Source: an uncultured bacterium
GTDB taxonomy: Bacteria > Pseudomonadota > Gammaproteobacteria > Burkholderiales > Burkholderiaceae_C
NCBI GenBank assembly: GCA_903928495.1
Contig: CAIYQZ010000031.1
Span: 1-64,000, forward strand
DNA: 64,000 bases
Reading direction: 5' to 3'
Each line of letters begins with the position of its first letter. The stretch's first letter is position 1. This document shows positions 53,498 through 63,414 of the stretch, one piece after another. Made by a program: the position numbers and the translations under genes. The notes beneath the pieces are model-generated. The model did not search any database and was not told the DNA's origin. It saw only the letters and a list, made by a program, of their open reading frames with translations.

Positions 53498-55552
53498 TCA
53501 TGGTGTGGGATGGGCCGCAGGCAAAGTGAAGCGAAACACCGTGCCGCTGTGCTCGGCGGCTTCGTGCACCAGGGTGCCACCATGCTGTTCTATCACGGTG
53601 CGGCACAGGCTCAGCCCCAGACCCATGCCTTCGGCTTTGGTGGTGAAGAACGGCGTGAACAGGCGTGCAGCCACATCATCCGACAGGCCGGAGCCGTGGT
53701 CGGTCACCGCAAAATGAAGCCACACCTTGCCATCGGCGTGTGAGGCTGGCAGTTTCCACACCGCCACTCTCAATACGCGCAGGCCAGAGTCCTCGGGTGG
53801 CATGCCCTTGGGCATGGCCTGCATGCCGTTGCGCGCCAGGTTCAGCAGCACTTGCTCCACCATGGTGCGGTCACACACCGCAGCCGGACAGTCGGGGGCG
53901 ATGTCCACCTGCAGGCGGATGTTGTCTTTGCGGGCTTGCAAGGTCAACAATGGCATCACGGCTTGCACCAGAGCCTCCGGTCGCACCTGTTCGCGCACCA
54001 GGTCCTGTGCGTTTTCGCGGCGGCGCACAAAGTCGGTCACGCTTTTGATGACTTTGCCAGCCCGGTCGGCTTGGCTCGCGATGCGGCGCAGGGCCTGTGC
54101 CATGTCGGGCAATGCGTCGACGGCGTGGCCCTGGGGGTGCTCGATCAGGTTGAGCGACCCGCTCGCATAGCTGGCAATGGCCGCCAGCGGCTGGTTGAGT
54201 TCGTGGCTCAGCAGCGAGGCCATTTCTCCCACGCTGGCCAGGCGGGCGGTGGCCTGCAGCCGCTCCTGGCTGGCACGGGAAATGGCTTCCACCCGGTGCT
54301 GTTCGCTCAGGTCGAGGATGGCGCTCATCCAGCCGGTTTGCACGCCCTGTGCGTTGATCAGTGCAGCCTCGATGATGAGCACCGGAAACCGTGTGCCGTC
54401 CGGGCGCATGAAGACCGATTCAAAGCCCTCTCGCGGCAAGGTGCGCCCGGCCAGCCGGACCGCCTGGCGGCGCTGGTACTCGTCGACCATTTCGGGGGGC
54501 CAGTAGGGTGCCGGTATGCCCTTGCCCAGCAAGGCGTTGGCGGGCAAACCCACCAGCTCGCAGAAGGCGGGGTTCACGTAGGTGATTTGCCCCTGCATGT
54601 TGCGTGCCCGCAGCCCGGTGACCAGGGAGTTTTCCATGGCTTTGCGAAAGGCCAGGGCTTCTGCCAGCTCCCGCTCGGCCTGCAGGCGCTTGCGCATGTC
54701 GTAGCCCAGAAGCGCCAGCACACCCAGCAGCATCAGTGACAGCGCTCCCACCAGTCCTGTGAGCCCCCATGGGGACAAACCCATCAGGCTTCTGGGGCTG
54801 TCCAGGCGCAGCATCATCACGTGACCAGGCAGCTCCAGCAGCTGTTGTGTGGCAATGCTGTCACCGCGTGGACGCCCACCGCTGAGGGCCAGGCGAGTGC
54901 CGTCCACTTCGGTCAGCGACACCCCTCGACCCCGCACTGTGCCGCGCTCCAGCAACTCGGTCAGCACACCTTGAAGCGAGTAGGTGGCCACCATGTAGCC
55001 GGTGGACATGCCGCCATCGGACATGGGAATGCACATCTCCATCAGCTCTTGGCCGTGGCCGTCTTTGTCGGGCCAGAAATAGCTGGGTGCGTAGGCGGGT
55101 GCACTGGTGCGGCGTGCCCCGTTGCAGGCTGCAATCACATCCTGTTCCACCTCGTGGCGTGGCCGTGGGCCCAGGTTCTGCTGGTAGAACGGGCTCACCC
55201 GTTGGGCAAGGGTGCGCAGGCTGCGGTCGCGCCACTCCAGTCTCACCAACTCGCGGTGCTGCTCCAGCACTTCCAGCGCAAACTGCTCCCATGCACCGGG
55301 GCTGCGGCCCAGGGTGTGAAGCGATTGCAGGGTTTGCACGTTGCGGTTGAGACCGCTGCGGATGTCGCTGACGAGGTTGGCAGTTTCGTGCTCCAGTTGC
55401 TGGCGAGCCTGGCTTTCCTGAAAACCCCGTGCCAATACCATGGCTGTGGCCAGCAGGGCTGCCAGCAACAGCAGCAGTGCGCTCCACAGCAGCCAGCGCC
55501 GCCATTGGGCGCGGGCTGCTCTGGCCAGCGAAGGTGGCGCAGTGGCGTTCAA
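53498..55552 (-). CDS. DctS/DctB-type sensor histidine kinase
   Basis: 684 residues. Two helices (about 18-42 and 268-290) flank a periplasmic double-Cache-like domain. A PAS domain (about 305-430, YVNPAFCELVGLPANALLG) precedes the kinase core: H-box LSHELNQPLAAIASYASG, N-box LNLARNGMQAMPKG, and DHGSGLSDDVAARLFTPFFTTKAEGMGLGLSLCRTVIEQHGG-type G-boxes. It forms a two-component system with the gene 10 bases downstream. Its ATG overlaps the stop of the amidase gene (ATGA). Confidence 0.92.
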   Translation of the reverse strand: MNATAPPSLARAARAQWRRWLLWSALLLLLAALLATAMVLARGFQESQARQQLEHETANLVSDIRSGLNRNVQTLQSLHTLGRSPGAWEQFALEVLEQHRELVRLEWRDRSLRTLAQRVSPFYQQNLGPRPRHEVEQDVIAACNGARRTSAPAYAPSYFWPDKDGHGQELMEMCIPMSDGGMSTGYMVATYSLQGVLTELLERGTVRGRGVSLTEVDGTRLALSGGRPRGDSIATQQLLELPGHVMMLRLDSPRSLMGLSPWGLTGLVGALSLMLLGVLALLGYDMRKRLQAERELAEALAFRKAMENSLVTGLRARNMQGQITYVNPAFCELVGLPANALLGKGIPAPYWPPEMVDEYQRRQAVRLAGRTLPREGFESVFMRPDGTRFPVLIIEAALINAQGVQTGWMSAILDLSEQHRVEAISRASQERLQATARLASVGEMASLLSHELNQPLAAIASYASGSLNLIEHPQGHAVDALPDMAQALRRIASQADRAGKVIKSVTDFVRRRENAQDLVREQVRPEALVQAVMPLLTLQARKDNIRLQVDIAPDCPAAVCDRTMVEQVLLNLARNGMQAMPKGMPPEDSGLRVLRVAVWKLPASHADGKVWLHFAVTDHGSGLSDDVAARLFTPFFTTKAEGMGLGLSLCRTVIEQHGGTLVHEAAEHSGTVFRFTLPAAHPTP

Positions 55553-56355
55553 AACACGCGGTGTTGAAGTGCAGGCAAGTTGCTGCGAGTCTGTTGCAGC
55601 TGGCCCATGTCCAGTTCAGCCAGCACCACACCTTCGCCATGGGCCTGCGATGCCAGCACCAGACCCCAGGGGTCTATCACCAGGCTCTGGCCCCAGGTGC
55701 GCCGTCCATTGCTGTGGGCGCCGCCTTGGGCACTGGCCAGCACGTAGGCCTGGTTTTCGATGGCACGTGCGCGCAGCAGCACCTCCCAGTGGGCCTGTCC
55801 TGTGGTGTGGGTGAAGGCGGCAGGCACCAGCAGGAGGTCGGCATTCAGCAGCCGGTACAGCTCTGGAAAACGCAGGTCGTAACAGACGCTCAGGCCCACC
55901 CGAAGCGTTTCGCCCGCCCTGGATGTGAGGCTGAAGCTCACGGGTTCGTGGCCACGCGCCAGCACGGCCGATTCGTCGTAGCGCTCGCGTCCGTTGTCGA
56001 AGCGGAATAGGTGCACCTTGTCGTAACGGGCCACTTGCGTGCCCTCAGGGTTGAACACCAGCGTGGTGTTGGCCACATGCATCGGGTCCGGGGTGGCCAT
56101 GGGCAATGTACCGCCCGCCACCCACAGACCCAATTCGCGGGCGGCGGTGCGCAGCATGTCCTGAATGGGCCCCTCGCCGGGTTGTTCCGCGATGGACAGT
56201 TTGTCGGCGTCACGCTGGCCCATCAGGCAGAAGTATTCGGGCAGCACAGCCAGTTCTGCACCGCCTTGGGCCGCCTGCTCCAGCAAGCGGCGAGCAGAGG
56301 ACAGGTTCTGGGTCACATCGGTGCCTGACACCATTTGAATGGCGGCGATTTTCAT
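55549..56355 (-). CDS. Carbon-nitrogen hydrolase (nitrilase superfamily, Nit2-like)
   Basis: 268 residues with the Glu-Lys-Cys triad: Glu40 in AVLPEYFCL, Lys in ARYDKVHLF, Cys in VGLSVCYDLRFPELYRLL. The nearest functional group is probably omega-amidase or deaminated-glutathione amidase, a metabolite-repair enzyme. It sits between yhdP (start overlaps yhdP stop, ATGA) and the DctS-like kinase gene. The operon yhdP-amidase is a common pairing in betaproteobacteria. Confidence 0.92.
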   Translation of the reverse strand: MKIAAIQMVSGTDVTQNLSSARRLLEQAAQGGAELAVLPEYFCLMGQRDADKLSIAEQPGEGPIQDMLRTAARELGLWVAGGTLPMATPDPMHVANTTLVFNPEGTQVARYDKVHLFRFDNGRERYDESAVLARGHEPVSFSLTSRAGETLRVGLSVCYDLRFPELYRLLNADLLLVPAAFTHTTGQAHWEVLLRARAIENQAYVLASAQGGAHSNGRRTWGQSLVIDPWGLVLASQAHGEGVVLAELDMGQLQQTRSNLPALQHRVF

Positions 56356-59300
56356 GGGCTGTTTCTCGTGCTGGGCGGGTTGGGAGGGGCGGCTTCGGCG
56401 GGAAGCAAGGTGGGGATTTTGTCCACCTGCGGGTTGGCCCAGGGGCCATGGATCAGGAAACTCTGGCTGGACACTGAAATCAGAGGCTGCCTCAGCACTG
56501 CTTGGGCCAGGAAGGTGCCAAGGCCCACTGCTGGGTTGATGACGGTGGCAATGAGCGAGGCCGTGCCGGCGTTGATCTCGGGCACCACCACCGCGCGGAT
56601 GTGCTGGGTTTCTTTGGCGATATCGGCCTCACCCTCCATCAGAACGGCGGCGTTGGGGCCCTTCATTTGCAGGTTGTTGGTGTGTACCACCCCTTGTGCG
56701 ATGCGTGCATCGCCACGCACAAAGTCAAAAGCAAAACCTTGTGCAAACACGTCGCTGAAATCCAGGGTCAGGCGGCGCGGCAGCGATTGCAGGTTGAGCA
56801 CCCCCAAGAGCTTGGCCAGCCCGGGGTCTGCCTTGAGAAACTGACCGGACGCCAGGTCCAGCTTGAGCTGCCCGTCGAGACTGGCGGTGTGGAGCCGTAT
56901 GGGCGTCCCATCCCAACCCACTGTGCCCCTGAGGCTGCCCTTGCCACCGCGAAACACCCCTGGCATGCCGAACCGCTGCAGCAGGGCACCCGAGTCTTCG
57001 ATGTCGAGCGCCACGTTCAGGTCGGTGCGCCTTGGGTCGCCATCGCGCGAGGGGCGCACACGCTCTGGCGCAGTGGGCGGAGCCCACGACCCACTGGCCG
57101 TGAGTTGGGCCTCCGGTACCCGCATCACCAGCCGGTGCAGCAGCCACTCACGCGTGGCCTGGCCCCCGCCGGTGGTGCGGTTGGTGGCGTCCAGGTTGAG
57201 CTGTCCCAGATGGCGGCCGTCGAGTGTGAAGTGGTCCACCGACACATCGAGCGCCGGCAGGCTGGACAGCGTGGGGGCTGGCCCTGTTGGCATGTCGGGC
57301 GAGGTGTCGTTGGCTTGGGTGCTCAAGGACAGGCGTTGGAGGCGTGCCTGCAACTGCCCGTCGCGCGTATCTGTGGTTCCCGGCTGCGATGAGGCACCCA
57401 ACGGGTGCGGGGGCAGGTACGTGAGGGTGCCGGCCAGCTCCTGTGCCTGGACAGTGGCCCGCCAGCGCATGCGCGTGCCATCGGCCGCACCGCGCAGGGC
57501 ATTCGCACTCAGGCTGACGCGGTGAAAGGCGCGTCCACCCAGACGGAGCAGATCGGTGTCGAGTTGCACGCGGTCAGGCAGCCCCGTGGCTTGTGTCTGT
57601 TCGCCCGGCGATGCAATGGGAGTGGTGTTGCCTGGCCCCTCAAACGCGGTCAGCCAGGCGTCGGCGTTCAGGTCCGGCACCGATACGTGGGCGGCCAGCC
57701 CTGTGGCGGGCAGGGGCGGCACCGTGCTGCCTTGGGGCAACAGGTACACCACGCCGCGTTGCAGGGCGGGGTTGCCACCGCCCAGGGTGCGCACAAGGGA
57801 TATTCCTGCCTGGGATTGGCCGCCCGGCGTGAGGGACAACTCCACGGCCTCCCTGGGTGGCTGAGGGGCGGTGGATGTGTTGTCAATCCGATTCTGATAG
57901 CGCAAAGACCAGGACTGATCAGCGCTCTTGCCCATTGGGGTTGGAAAATCCAAGGCCATGCCCTGGAGCGTGCTTTGCACGGACCATTCGGGCAATCCTT
58001 CCTTGAAGCCCAATTGCACTGCATAGACTGTGGCACCGCTGGTGCGCGCCAGCAGAGCCGGGGGTAGCGGCAGGTAGCTTGCTTGCGCCAATCCGGCAGC
58101 CGTTGCCGTGCCTTGCCCTGAAAACTGTGGGCTGCCGCCGCTCGAGGGGCGCATGCCGCCCGAGAAGGTCAGTTCACCGCCCAGCAACTGGGAGCTGGCC
58201 TGTACCACCTGGAACCCTGTTTCCGTGAAGTCCACCGCACCCTTTGTGCGCGCCAGCATCGGGCTGTTGCGGGTGATCTGCACATCGTTGCTTGGCAGCG
58301 TGACGCGCCCTTTGACCTGGGTTTTCAGGGTGTCGTGCAGCGGCACTGTCAAACCAAACTGTATGGTCGCCTGGCCTGTGCCGGACGCTTCAGCGAGGGC
58401 TTGAGCCGTCATGCCAGACAGGGGTGAGCGGCGCACCACACCCAGGGCCTGGTTCAGTGGCCCCTCGATCTGGGCGTTGACTTCCACCACTGCGTGGTCC
58501 TGGAGGTTGGCGATGTGGGCCTTACCCTGGGTCACGCGCAGCGCCGGGGCATCGGCCACGCCACCCCGTGCGACGTTCACCGTCATGCTGGTGCGGTCGA
58601 ACACCAACTCGCCCGCCACCTGCTTGAGCGCGGGCCATTGGGGCTCGCCCGGCGGTGAAAAGCCAGGCGGAACGAATGCGTAGTCCACCCCGCTGATGCG
58701 CGCGACCACTTTCAGTTCACCCTCTGCCGGATTGGCGAAGGGCACCTGCCACAGGTCACCCGCCACGCGAAACCGGACATTGGACGCCGTGCCCCCCAGA
58801 ATGGACTCTTTGACGTAGTTCTTGGCAACCGGCCCAATGACCAGGGGCATGTAACGGTGGGCGCGGTCAGCCTTGCCCTGCGTGATCGTGCCGTCGAGTT
58901 TCAGCACGCCGGGCAGGCGGCCGCCCGACGGGCTGCGGGACGGATCGCTGGTGTTCCATTGGCCGCTGGCCTGTCCTTGCAGGTCTGCATTGGCCAGGCG
59001 CAACCGCGCCACCTGCACGCTGATGTCGGGTCCCTTGACCTGCCACCGCACGTCGCCCGAGAGCTGGTCCAGTGGGATCAGCGGTTCCTCGAACACCCCG
59101 GGAAAGGATACCCAGCCCTCGCTCAGGCTGATCTTGGCCTCGCCCCCGTCTTCGTTCATCTCGAAGTCCACGTTGGCCCCGGCCAACCCCGGGCGGCCCG
59201 GTAGTTGCCGCGGAGGCCCCCCAGCTTCTACCGGGGCTGGCGGTGGTGCCTCGCCGGGCGCCAAGGCCAACTGCCTCACCTTGCCCTGGGCGGTGAAGTT

Positions 59301-60551
59301 TGTCCATGCGCTGTCACGGGCTGTCCAATCGAGCTTGAGCTCGCTCATTTCCCCCTGGGGCTTGAGCTCTGCCATGCGCGCTTGCTGGGGCGGGGCCAGG
59401 GGCAATGCGCTGGATATCTCATGCAGGGCCGCAAGGTTGATGTGGCTGGCCCGCAGGTTGCCGCGCACCCGGTCGTTTTGTTGCACCAGTTTCAGTGACA
59501 CGTCGCCTTGCGTCCAGCTGATGCCCTGCTCGGTATCAAACGCAAGGCCTTGGGTGTCCAGCGACAGGCTGTCAGCAGACATGGAGGCGTTCATACGACC
59601 GTTGAGCCGTGTCAGCGCCAGGGCTTGGTTGGCGCTGGCAAAGCGGGCTTGCACGGCTTTCAAGGCCACATCGGCGGTTCCGCCGGTCAGCTGACCCTGG
59701 CTGATATCGACCCACAGGCGCAGGGCGCCCACGCCCTGTTGAACCGAGAGACCAAAACGGTCGGCCAACGCCGCAGGCACCGCAAGCTTTGCCATGTCAA
59801 TGGCTGGCAGTTCGGCATGCGCTGTGCCGGTCCATTGGCTCCAGCGGCCCGGGTGCAGCGTCAGAAACGGGGAACTGAACACACCCTGCAAGGTGAAGCG
59901 TTCACCCAATTTGTCTTGCGGCGTGGCATCCACGCGCAGCAGGTGCCTTCGGCCCGGGTTGCGCACCACGATGTCCACATCTGTCAGTGCGACGGGGGCA
60001 CGCTGGAGGAGGTCATCGGTCCACCGGAGGGTTCCAGACTGGATGACAAACTCGGTCTGCGAAAAAAACCAATCCGCGATCGGGCTGGGCGCCTCAGGCT
60101 CGGTGGTGTCTCCCAACAAATCAAGGCCGGCCACCAGGACCTTTCCGTCATTGGTGCGTCGTACATCGAGTATGGGTTGGTCAATGTGCAGCTGCTCCAG
60201 TTCCAACTGCAGCAGTGAGCGCAACGACACGGCCACGACGACCCGGCCCAGCACCAGCGCCTCTCGTCCTTGCGCATCCAGCAAGCTGACCTCGCTGAGC
60301 GCAAAAGAAGGCACCAATCCCTGCGTCTGTGCCGTCACCTGGCCGATGCGGACTGGCACACCCACTGTGCGTGTGGCCAGCGCCTCCAGCTCGCCACGCC
60401 AATCGCCGATTCGCGGCACAATGAAAAAGTGAACAGCACCCCACGTCAGCCCCACCAGCAACCACACGCCCAGCACCGCCCACAGCAGGGCTCGGGTCAG
60501 GGCGGCCGCCCATTTCAGGGGCCTGGAGGGGTGCAACAGCGGTGGGGTCAT
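56352..60551 (-). CDS. YhdP-family AsmA-like protein
   Basis: 1,399 residues. One N-terminal helix (ALLWAVLGVWLLVGLTWGAV) anchors a very long periplasmic beta-rich chain ending in an AsmA-like C-terminal part (KGPNAAVLMEGEADIAKETQ, INPAVGLGTFLAQAVL). The E. coli relative is one of the large AsmA-type proteins that bridge the periplasm and move phospholipids toward the outer membrane. It is divergent from glnE across about 80 bases. Confidence 0.92.
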   Translation of the reverse strand: MTPPLLHPSRPLKWAAALTRALLWAVLGVWLLVGLTWGAVHFFIVPRIGDWRGELEALATRTVGVPVRIGQVTAQTQGLVPSFALSEVSLLDAQGREALVLGRVVVAVSLRSLLQLELEQLHIDQPILDVRRTNDGKVLVAGLDLLGDTTEPEAPSPIADWFFSQTEFVIQSGTLRWTDDLLQRAPVALTDVDIVVRNPGRRHLLRVDATPQDKLGERFTLQGVFSSPFLTLHPGRWSQWTGTAHAELPAIDMAKLAVPAALADRFGLSVQQGVGALRLWVDISQGQLTGGTADVALKAVQARFASANQALALTRLNGRMNASMSADSLSLDTQGLAFDTEQGISWTQGDVSLKLVQQNDRVRGNLRASHINLAALHEISSALPLAPPQQARMAELKPQGEMSELKLDWTARDSAWTNFTAQGKVRQLALAPGEAPPPAPVEAGGPPRQLPGRPGLAGANVDFEMNEDGGEAKISLSEGWVSFPGVFEEPLIPLDQLSGDVRWQVKGPDISVQVARLRLANADLQGQASGQWNTSDPSRSPSGGRLPGVLKLDGTITQGKADRAHRYMPLVIGPVAKNYVKESILGGTASNVRFRVAGDLWQVPFANPAEGELKVVARISGVDYAFVPPGFSPPGEPQWPALKQVAGELVFDRTSMTVNVARGGVADAPALRVTQGKAHIANLQDHAVVEVNAQIEGPLNQALGVVRRSPLSGMTAQALAEASGTGQATIQFGLTVPLHDTLKTQVKGRVTLPSNDVQITRNSPMLARTKGAVDFTETGFQVVQASSQLLGGELTFSGGMRPSSGGSPQFSGQGTATAAGLAQASYLPLPPALLARTSGATVYAVQLGFKEGLPEWSVQSTLQGMALDFPTPMGKSADQSWSLRYQNRIDNTSTAPQPPREAVELSLTPGGQSQAGISLVRTLGGGNPALQRGVVYLLPQGSTVPPLPATGLAAHVSVPDLNADAWLTAFEGPGNTTPIASPGEQTQATGLPDRVQLDTDLLRLGGRAFHRVSLSANALRGAADGTRMRWRATVQAQELAGTLTYLPPHPLGASSQPGTTDTRDGQLQARLQRLSLSTQANDTSPDMPTGPAPTLSSLPALDVSVDHFTLDGRHLGQLNLDATNRTTGGGQATREWLLHRLVMRVPEAQLTASGSWAPPTAPERVRPSRDGDPRRTDLNVALDIEDSGALLQRFGMPGVFRGGKGSLRGTVGWDGTPIRLHTASLDGQLKLDLASGQFLKADPGLAKLLGVLNLQSLPRRLTLDFSDVFAQGFAFDFVRGDARIAQGVVHTNNLQMKGPNAAVLMEGEADIAKETQHIRAVVVPEINAGTASLIATVINPAVGLGTFLAQAVLRQPLISVSSQSFLIHGPWANPQVDKIPTLLPAEAAPPNPPSTRNSP

Positions 60552-60632
60552 CAGCCTTGAAATTATGACGGGCGGTGGCCCTTGCAGCTGCCCTCATCCC
60601 ACACAGCCCTTTTGCTCTCAGCTCCCATCTCC

Positions 60633-63410
60633 ATGTCCACCCTCCCCTGTGTCGAACCAGTTGCATCCGGCGAACTGGGCGTCAGCCTCGCTGCCCACTC
60701 ACGCATGGTCCAGCGCGTGCGCCGTCGCCACGCAGCCGATTTGCCCTGCCTGCCCGAAGGCCCACCTGTGCGGGAGACGATGCTGGCGTGCCTGCGTGAC
60801 ATGCAACAGCAGGGTTTGGGGCTGGCGGCAGCGTTGCGCGTATTGCGGCAACTGGTGATGGAACGGTTGGTGGTGCTGGATTGCGAGCAGTCCGCTCCGC
60901 TGGCCGTGGTCACCCGTGCGGTGACCGAGCTGGCAGAAATTGCGCTTGACCAGGCCCTGACCCACGCACGCGCCGCGCTCGACGAGGTACACGGCGCGCC
61001 GCTGGTGGTTGCCGCTCCCGGCACCGAAGCCCAACTGGCACAGTTGTGGGTGATAGGCATGGGCAAGCTCGGCGCGCGCGAGCTGAATGTCTCCAGCGAC
61101 ATTGACCTGATTTATGTGTACGACCACGACGGCGAAACCGCTGGCAATGCCCAGGGCCGTGGGCGCATTTCCAACCAGGAGTATTTTGGAAAAGTGGTGC
61201 GTCAGGTCTACCAGCTGGTAGGGGACACCACCGAGCATGGTTTTGTGTTCCGTGTCGATCTGGCTTTGCGCCCCAATGGCAATTCCGGGCCGCCGTGTGT
61301 CTCGCTGGGGGCGCTGGAGGAGTACTTTCAGGTTCAGGGTCGGGAGTGGGAGCGGTTTGCATGGCTCAAGAGCCGTGTCGTGGCTCCATGGGCAGGGATT
61401 GCCAGCGGAGGGGCTCAGCCGCTTCGCTCGGTGGTGCTGCCTTTCGTTTTTCGCCGCTACCTGGACTACAACGTGTTCGAGTCGTTGCGTACCTTGCACC
61501 GCCAGATACGCGATCACGCAGCCAAGCGGGCCGCCGGGCACCCGGAGCGCGCCAACGATGTGAAGTTGTCGCGTGGAGGCATCCGCGAAATTGAATTCAC
61601 GGTGCAGTTGCTGCAAGTGGTGCGCGGCGGCCAGTTTCCCGAACTGCGCAAGCGACCCACTCTGGAAGCGCTGGTGCACCTCAGCCGGGCAGGCCTCATG
61701 CCCACCACCACAGCCGATGCATTGGCCCAGGCCTATGACTTCCTGCGCCGCGTGGAGCATCGCATCCAGTATCTGGACGATCAGCAGACCCATGTGCTGC
61801 CCACCCGGGACGACGATCTGCTGTGGATGGCCAAGACCCTTGGCTATGACGGGGTGTGTCCGTTTCTGCACACCCTCGACGCACACCGCGAGGTGGTGGC
61901 CCAGGAGTTCGACACCTTGCTGGGCCAACCCGCCCATGAATGCCGCGGCAAGGGGTGCAATGGCAAGGCACGTGCCGACAGTGGTGAGCTGGAGAGCGTG
62001 TTGTCTGACTTGCCCGCCGCCTTTGCCGAGCGTGTGGCTCAATGGGCCGAGCACCCCAGGGTGAAAGCCCTGCGCGACGATGCCCGGCAGCGCCTGGTCC
62101 GGCTGGTGCAACGCACAGGTGCCTGGTTGCAGGAAGGGCGCGTGACCGAAGTGGCGGCGGTGCGCATGGCCGATTGGATCGAGCCGTTGCTGCGCCGGGA
62201 GAGCTACCTTGCGTTGCTGCAGGAACGCCCCTCAGTGCATGAGCGCCTCTTGCGCTTGCTGGGTGCTGCCCGCTGGCCAGCGCGTTACCTGCAGGCACAT
62301 CCGGGCGTGATTGACGAACTGGCCAGCCGCCAGCTCATGACCGATCGGTTCGACGCCGAACAGTTCGATGCCGAGCTTGAAGCACGGCGTGCCGCGCTGC
62401 AGTCCACGGGCGAGGACGATGAAGAAAGCCTGCTCAACCTGCTGCGCCGTGCTCACCACGTGGAGGTGTTCCGCACGCTGGCACGCGATGTCGAAGGTGT
62501 CCTGACGGTCGAACAGGTGGCCGACGACCTCAGCGCGCTGGCCGACGTGGTGTTGCGTGTGACGGCCCGTTGGTGCTGGCAACGGCTCAAGCAACGCCAC
62601 CAGGATCAGCCCGCATTTGCCATCCTGGCCTACGGCAAGCTCGGCGGCAAAGAGTTGGGCTATGGCAGCGACCTGGACATTGTGTTCGTCTACGAAGACG
62701 ATCACCCCGATGCTGCTGAGATCTATGCCACCCTGGTGCGCAAGATGATCAACTGGTTGACCGTGCGCACCGGCGAGGGAGACCTGTACGAGATCGACAC
62801 CGCCCTGCGGCCCAATGGCAATTCGGGCATGCTGGTCACCCGCTTTGAAGCCTACGCCAACTACCAGCAGGGGCGTGGCAGCAACACGGCATGGACGTGG
62901 GAGCATCAGGCCATCACCCGGGCACGTTTCGTCATGGGCTCTCCAGACCTGGCCCGCCGGTTCGATGAGGTGCGCCAGGTCGTCATCACGGCCCAGCGGG
63001 ATGTGTCTGGTCTGGCCACCGAAATCTGCGCCATGCGGCACAAGGTGCGCCAGGCGCACGTGGTCAAGGAAGGGCGTTTTGACGTGAAGCACAGCCCCGG
63101 TGGCATGGTTGACGCCGAGTTTGCCGTGCAGTTCCTTGTGTTGTCCCAATCCAAATCTCACCCCGGGTTGCAGGCCAATGTGGGCAACATTGCGTTGCTG
63201 CAACGTGCCGAGGACGCCGGTTTGTTGCCCCAGGGGTGGGGACATGCCGCAGGCGATGCATACCGCGAGCTGCGGCAGTTGCAGCACCGTGCACGGCTTG
63301 ACGAGGCCCCCACTCAGGTGGATCCGGGCACTGTGACTGTGCAGCGCGAGTCCATTGCCCGGGTCTGGGACCACTTGCTGTGTCAGCCGACCCACCTGCC
63401 TGAAGCCTGA
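60633..63410 (+). CDS. glnE: Bifunctional glutamine synthetase adenylyltransferase/adenylyl-removing enzyme
   Basis: 925 residues with two nucleotidyltransferase halves. The N-terminal (de-adenylylating) half has GMGKLGARELNVSSDIDLIYVYD and LSRGGIREIEFTVQLLQ. The C-terminal (adenylylating) half has AYGKLGGKELGYGSDLDIVFVYED, IDTALRPNGNSGMLV and HSPGGMVDAEFAVQF. It adjusts glutamine synthetase activity to nitrogen status. The ATG at 60633 fits the spacing from yhdP; upstream in-frame residues are not family-like. A short gap of four bases leads to the next gene. Confidence 0.96.
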   Translation: MSTLPCVEPVASGELGVSLAAHSRMVQRVRRRHAADLPCLPEGPPVRETMLACLRDMQQQGLGLAAALRVLRQLVMERLVVLDCEQSAPLAVVTRAVTELAEIALDQALTHARAALDEVHGAPLVVAAPGTEAQLAQLWVIGMGKLGARELNVSSDIDLIYVYDHDGETAGNAQGRGRISNQEYFGKVVRQVYQLVGDTTEHGFVFRVDLALRPNGNSGPPCVSLGALEEYFQVQGREWERFAWLKSRVVAPWAGIASGGAQPLRSVVLPFVFRRYLDYNVFESLRTLHRQIRDHAAKRAAGHPERANDVKLSRGGIREIEFTVQLLQVVRGGQFPELRKRPTLEALVHLSRAGLMPTTTADALAQAYDFLRRVEHRIQYLDDQQTHVLPTRDDDLLWMAKTLGYDGVCPFLHTLDAHREVVAQEFDTLLGQPAHECRGKGCNGKARADSGELESVLSDLPAAFAERVAQWAEHPRVKALRDDARQRLVRLVQRTGAWLQEGRVTEVAAVRMADWIEPLLRRESYLALLQERPSVHERLLRLLGAARWPARYLQAHPGVIDELASRQLMTDRFDAEQFDAELEARRAALQSTGEDDEESLLNLLRRAHHVEVFRTLARDVEGVLTVEQVADDLSALADVVLRVTARWCWQRLKQRHQDQPAFAILAYGKLGGKELGYGSDLDIVFVYEDDHPDAAEIYATLVRKMINWLTVRTGEGDLYEIDTALRPNGNSGMLVTRFEAYANYQQGRGSNTAWTWEHQAITRARFVMGSPDLARRFDEVRQVVITAQRDVSGLATEICAMRHKVRQAHVVKEGRFDVKHSPGGMVDAEFAVQFLVLSQSKSHPGLQANVGNIALLQRAEDAGLLPQGWGHAAGDAYRELRQLQHRARLDEAPTQVDPGTVTVQRESIARVWDHLLCQPTHLPEA

Positions 63411-63414
63411 CACC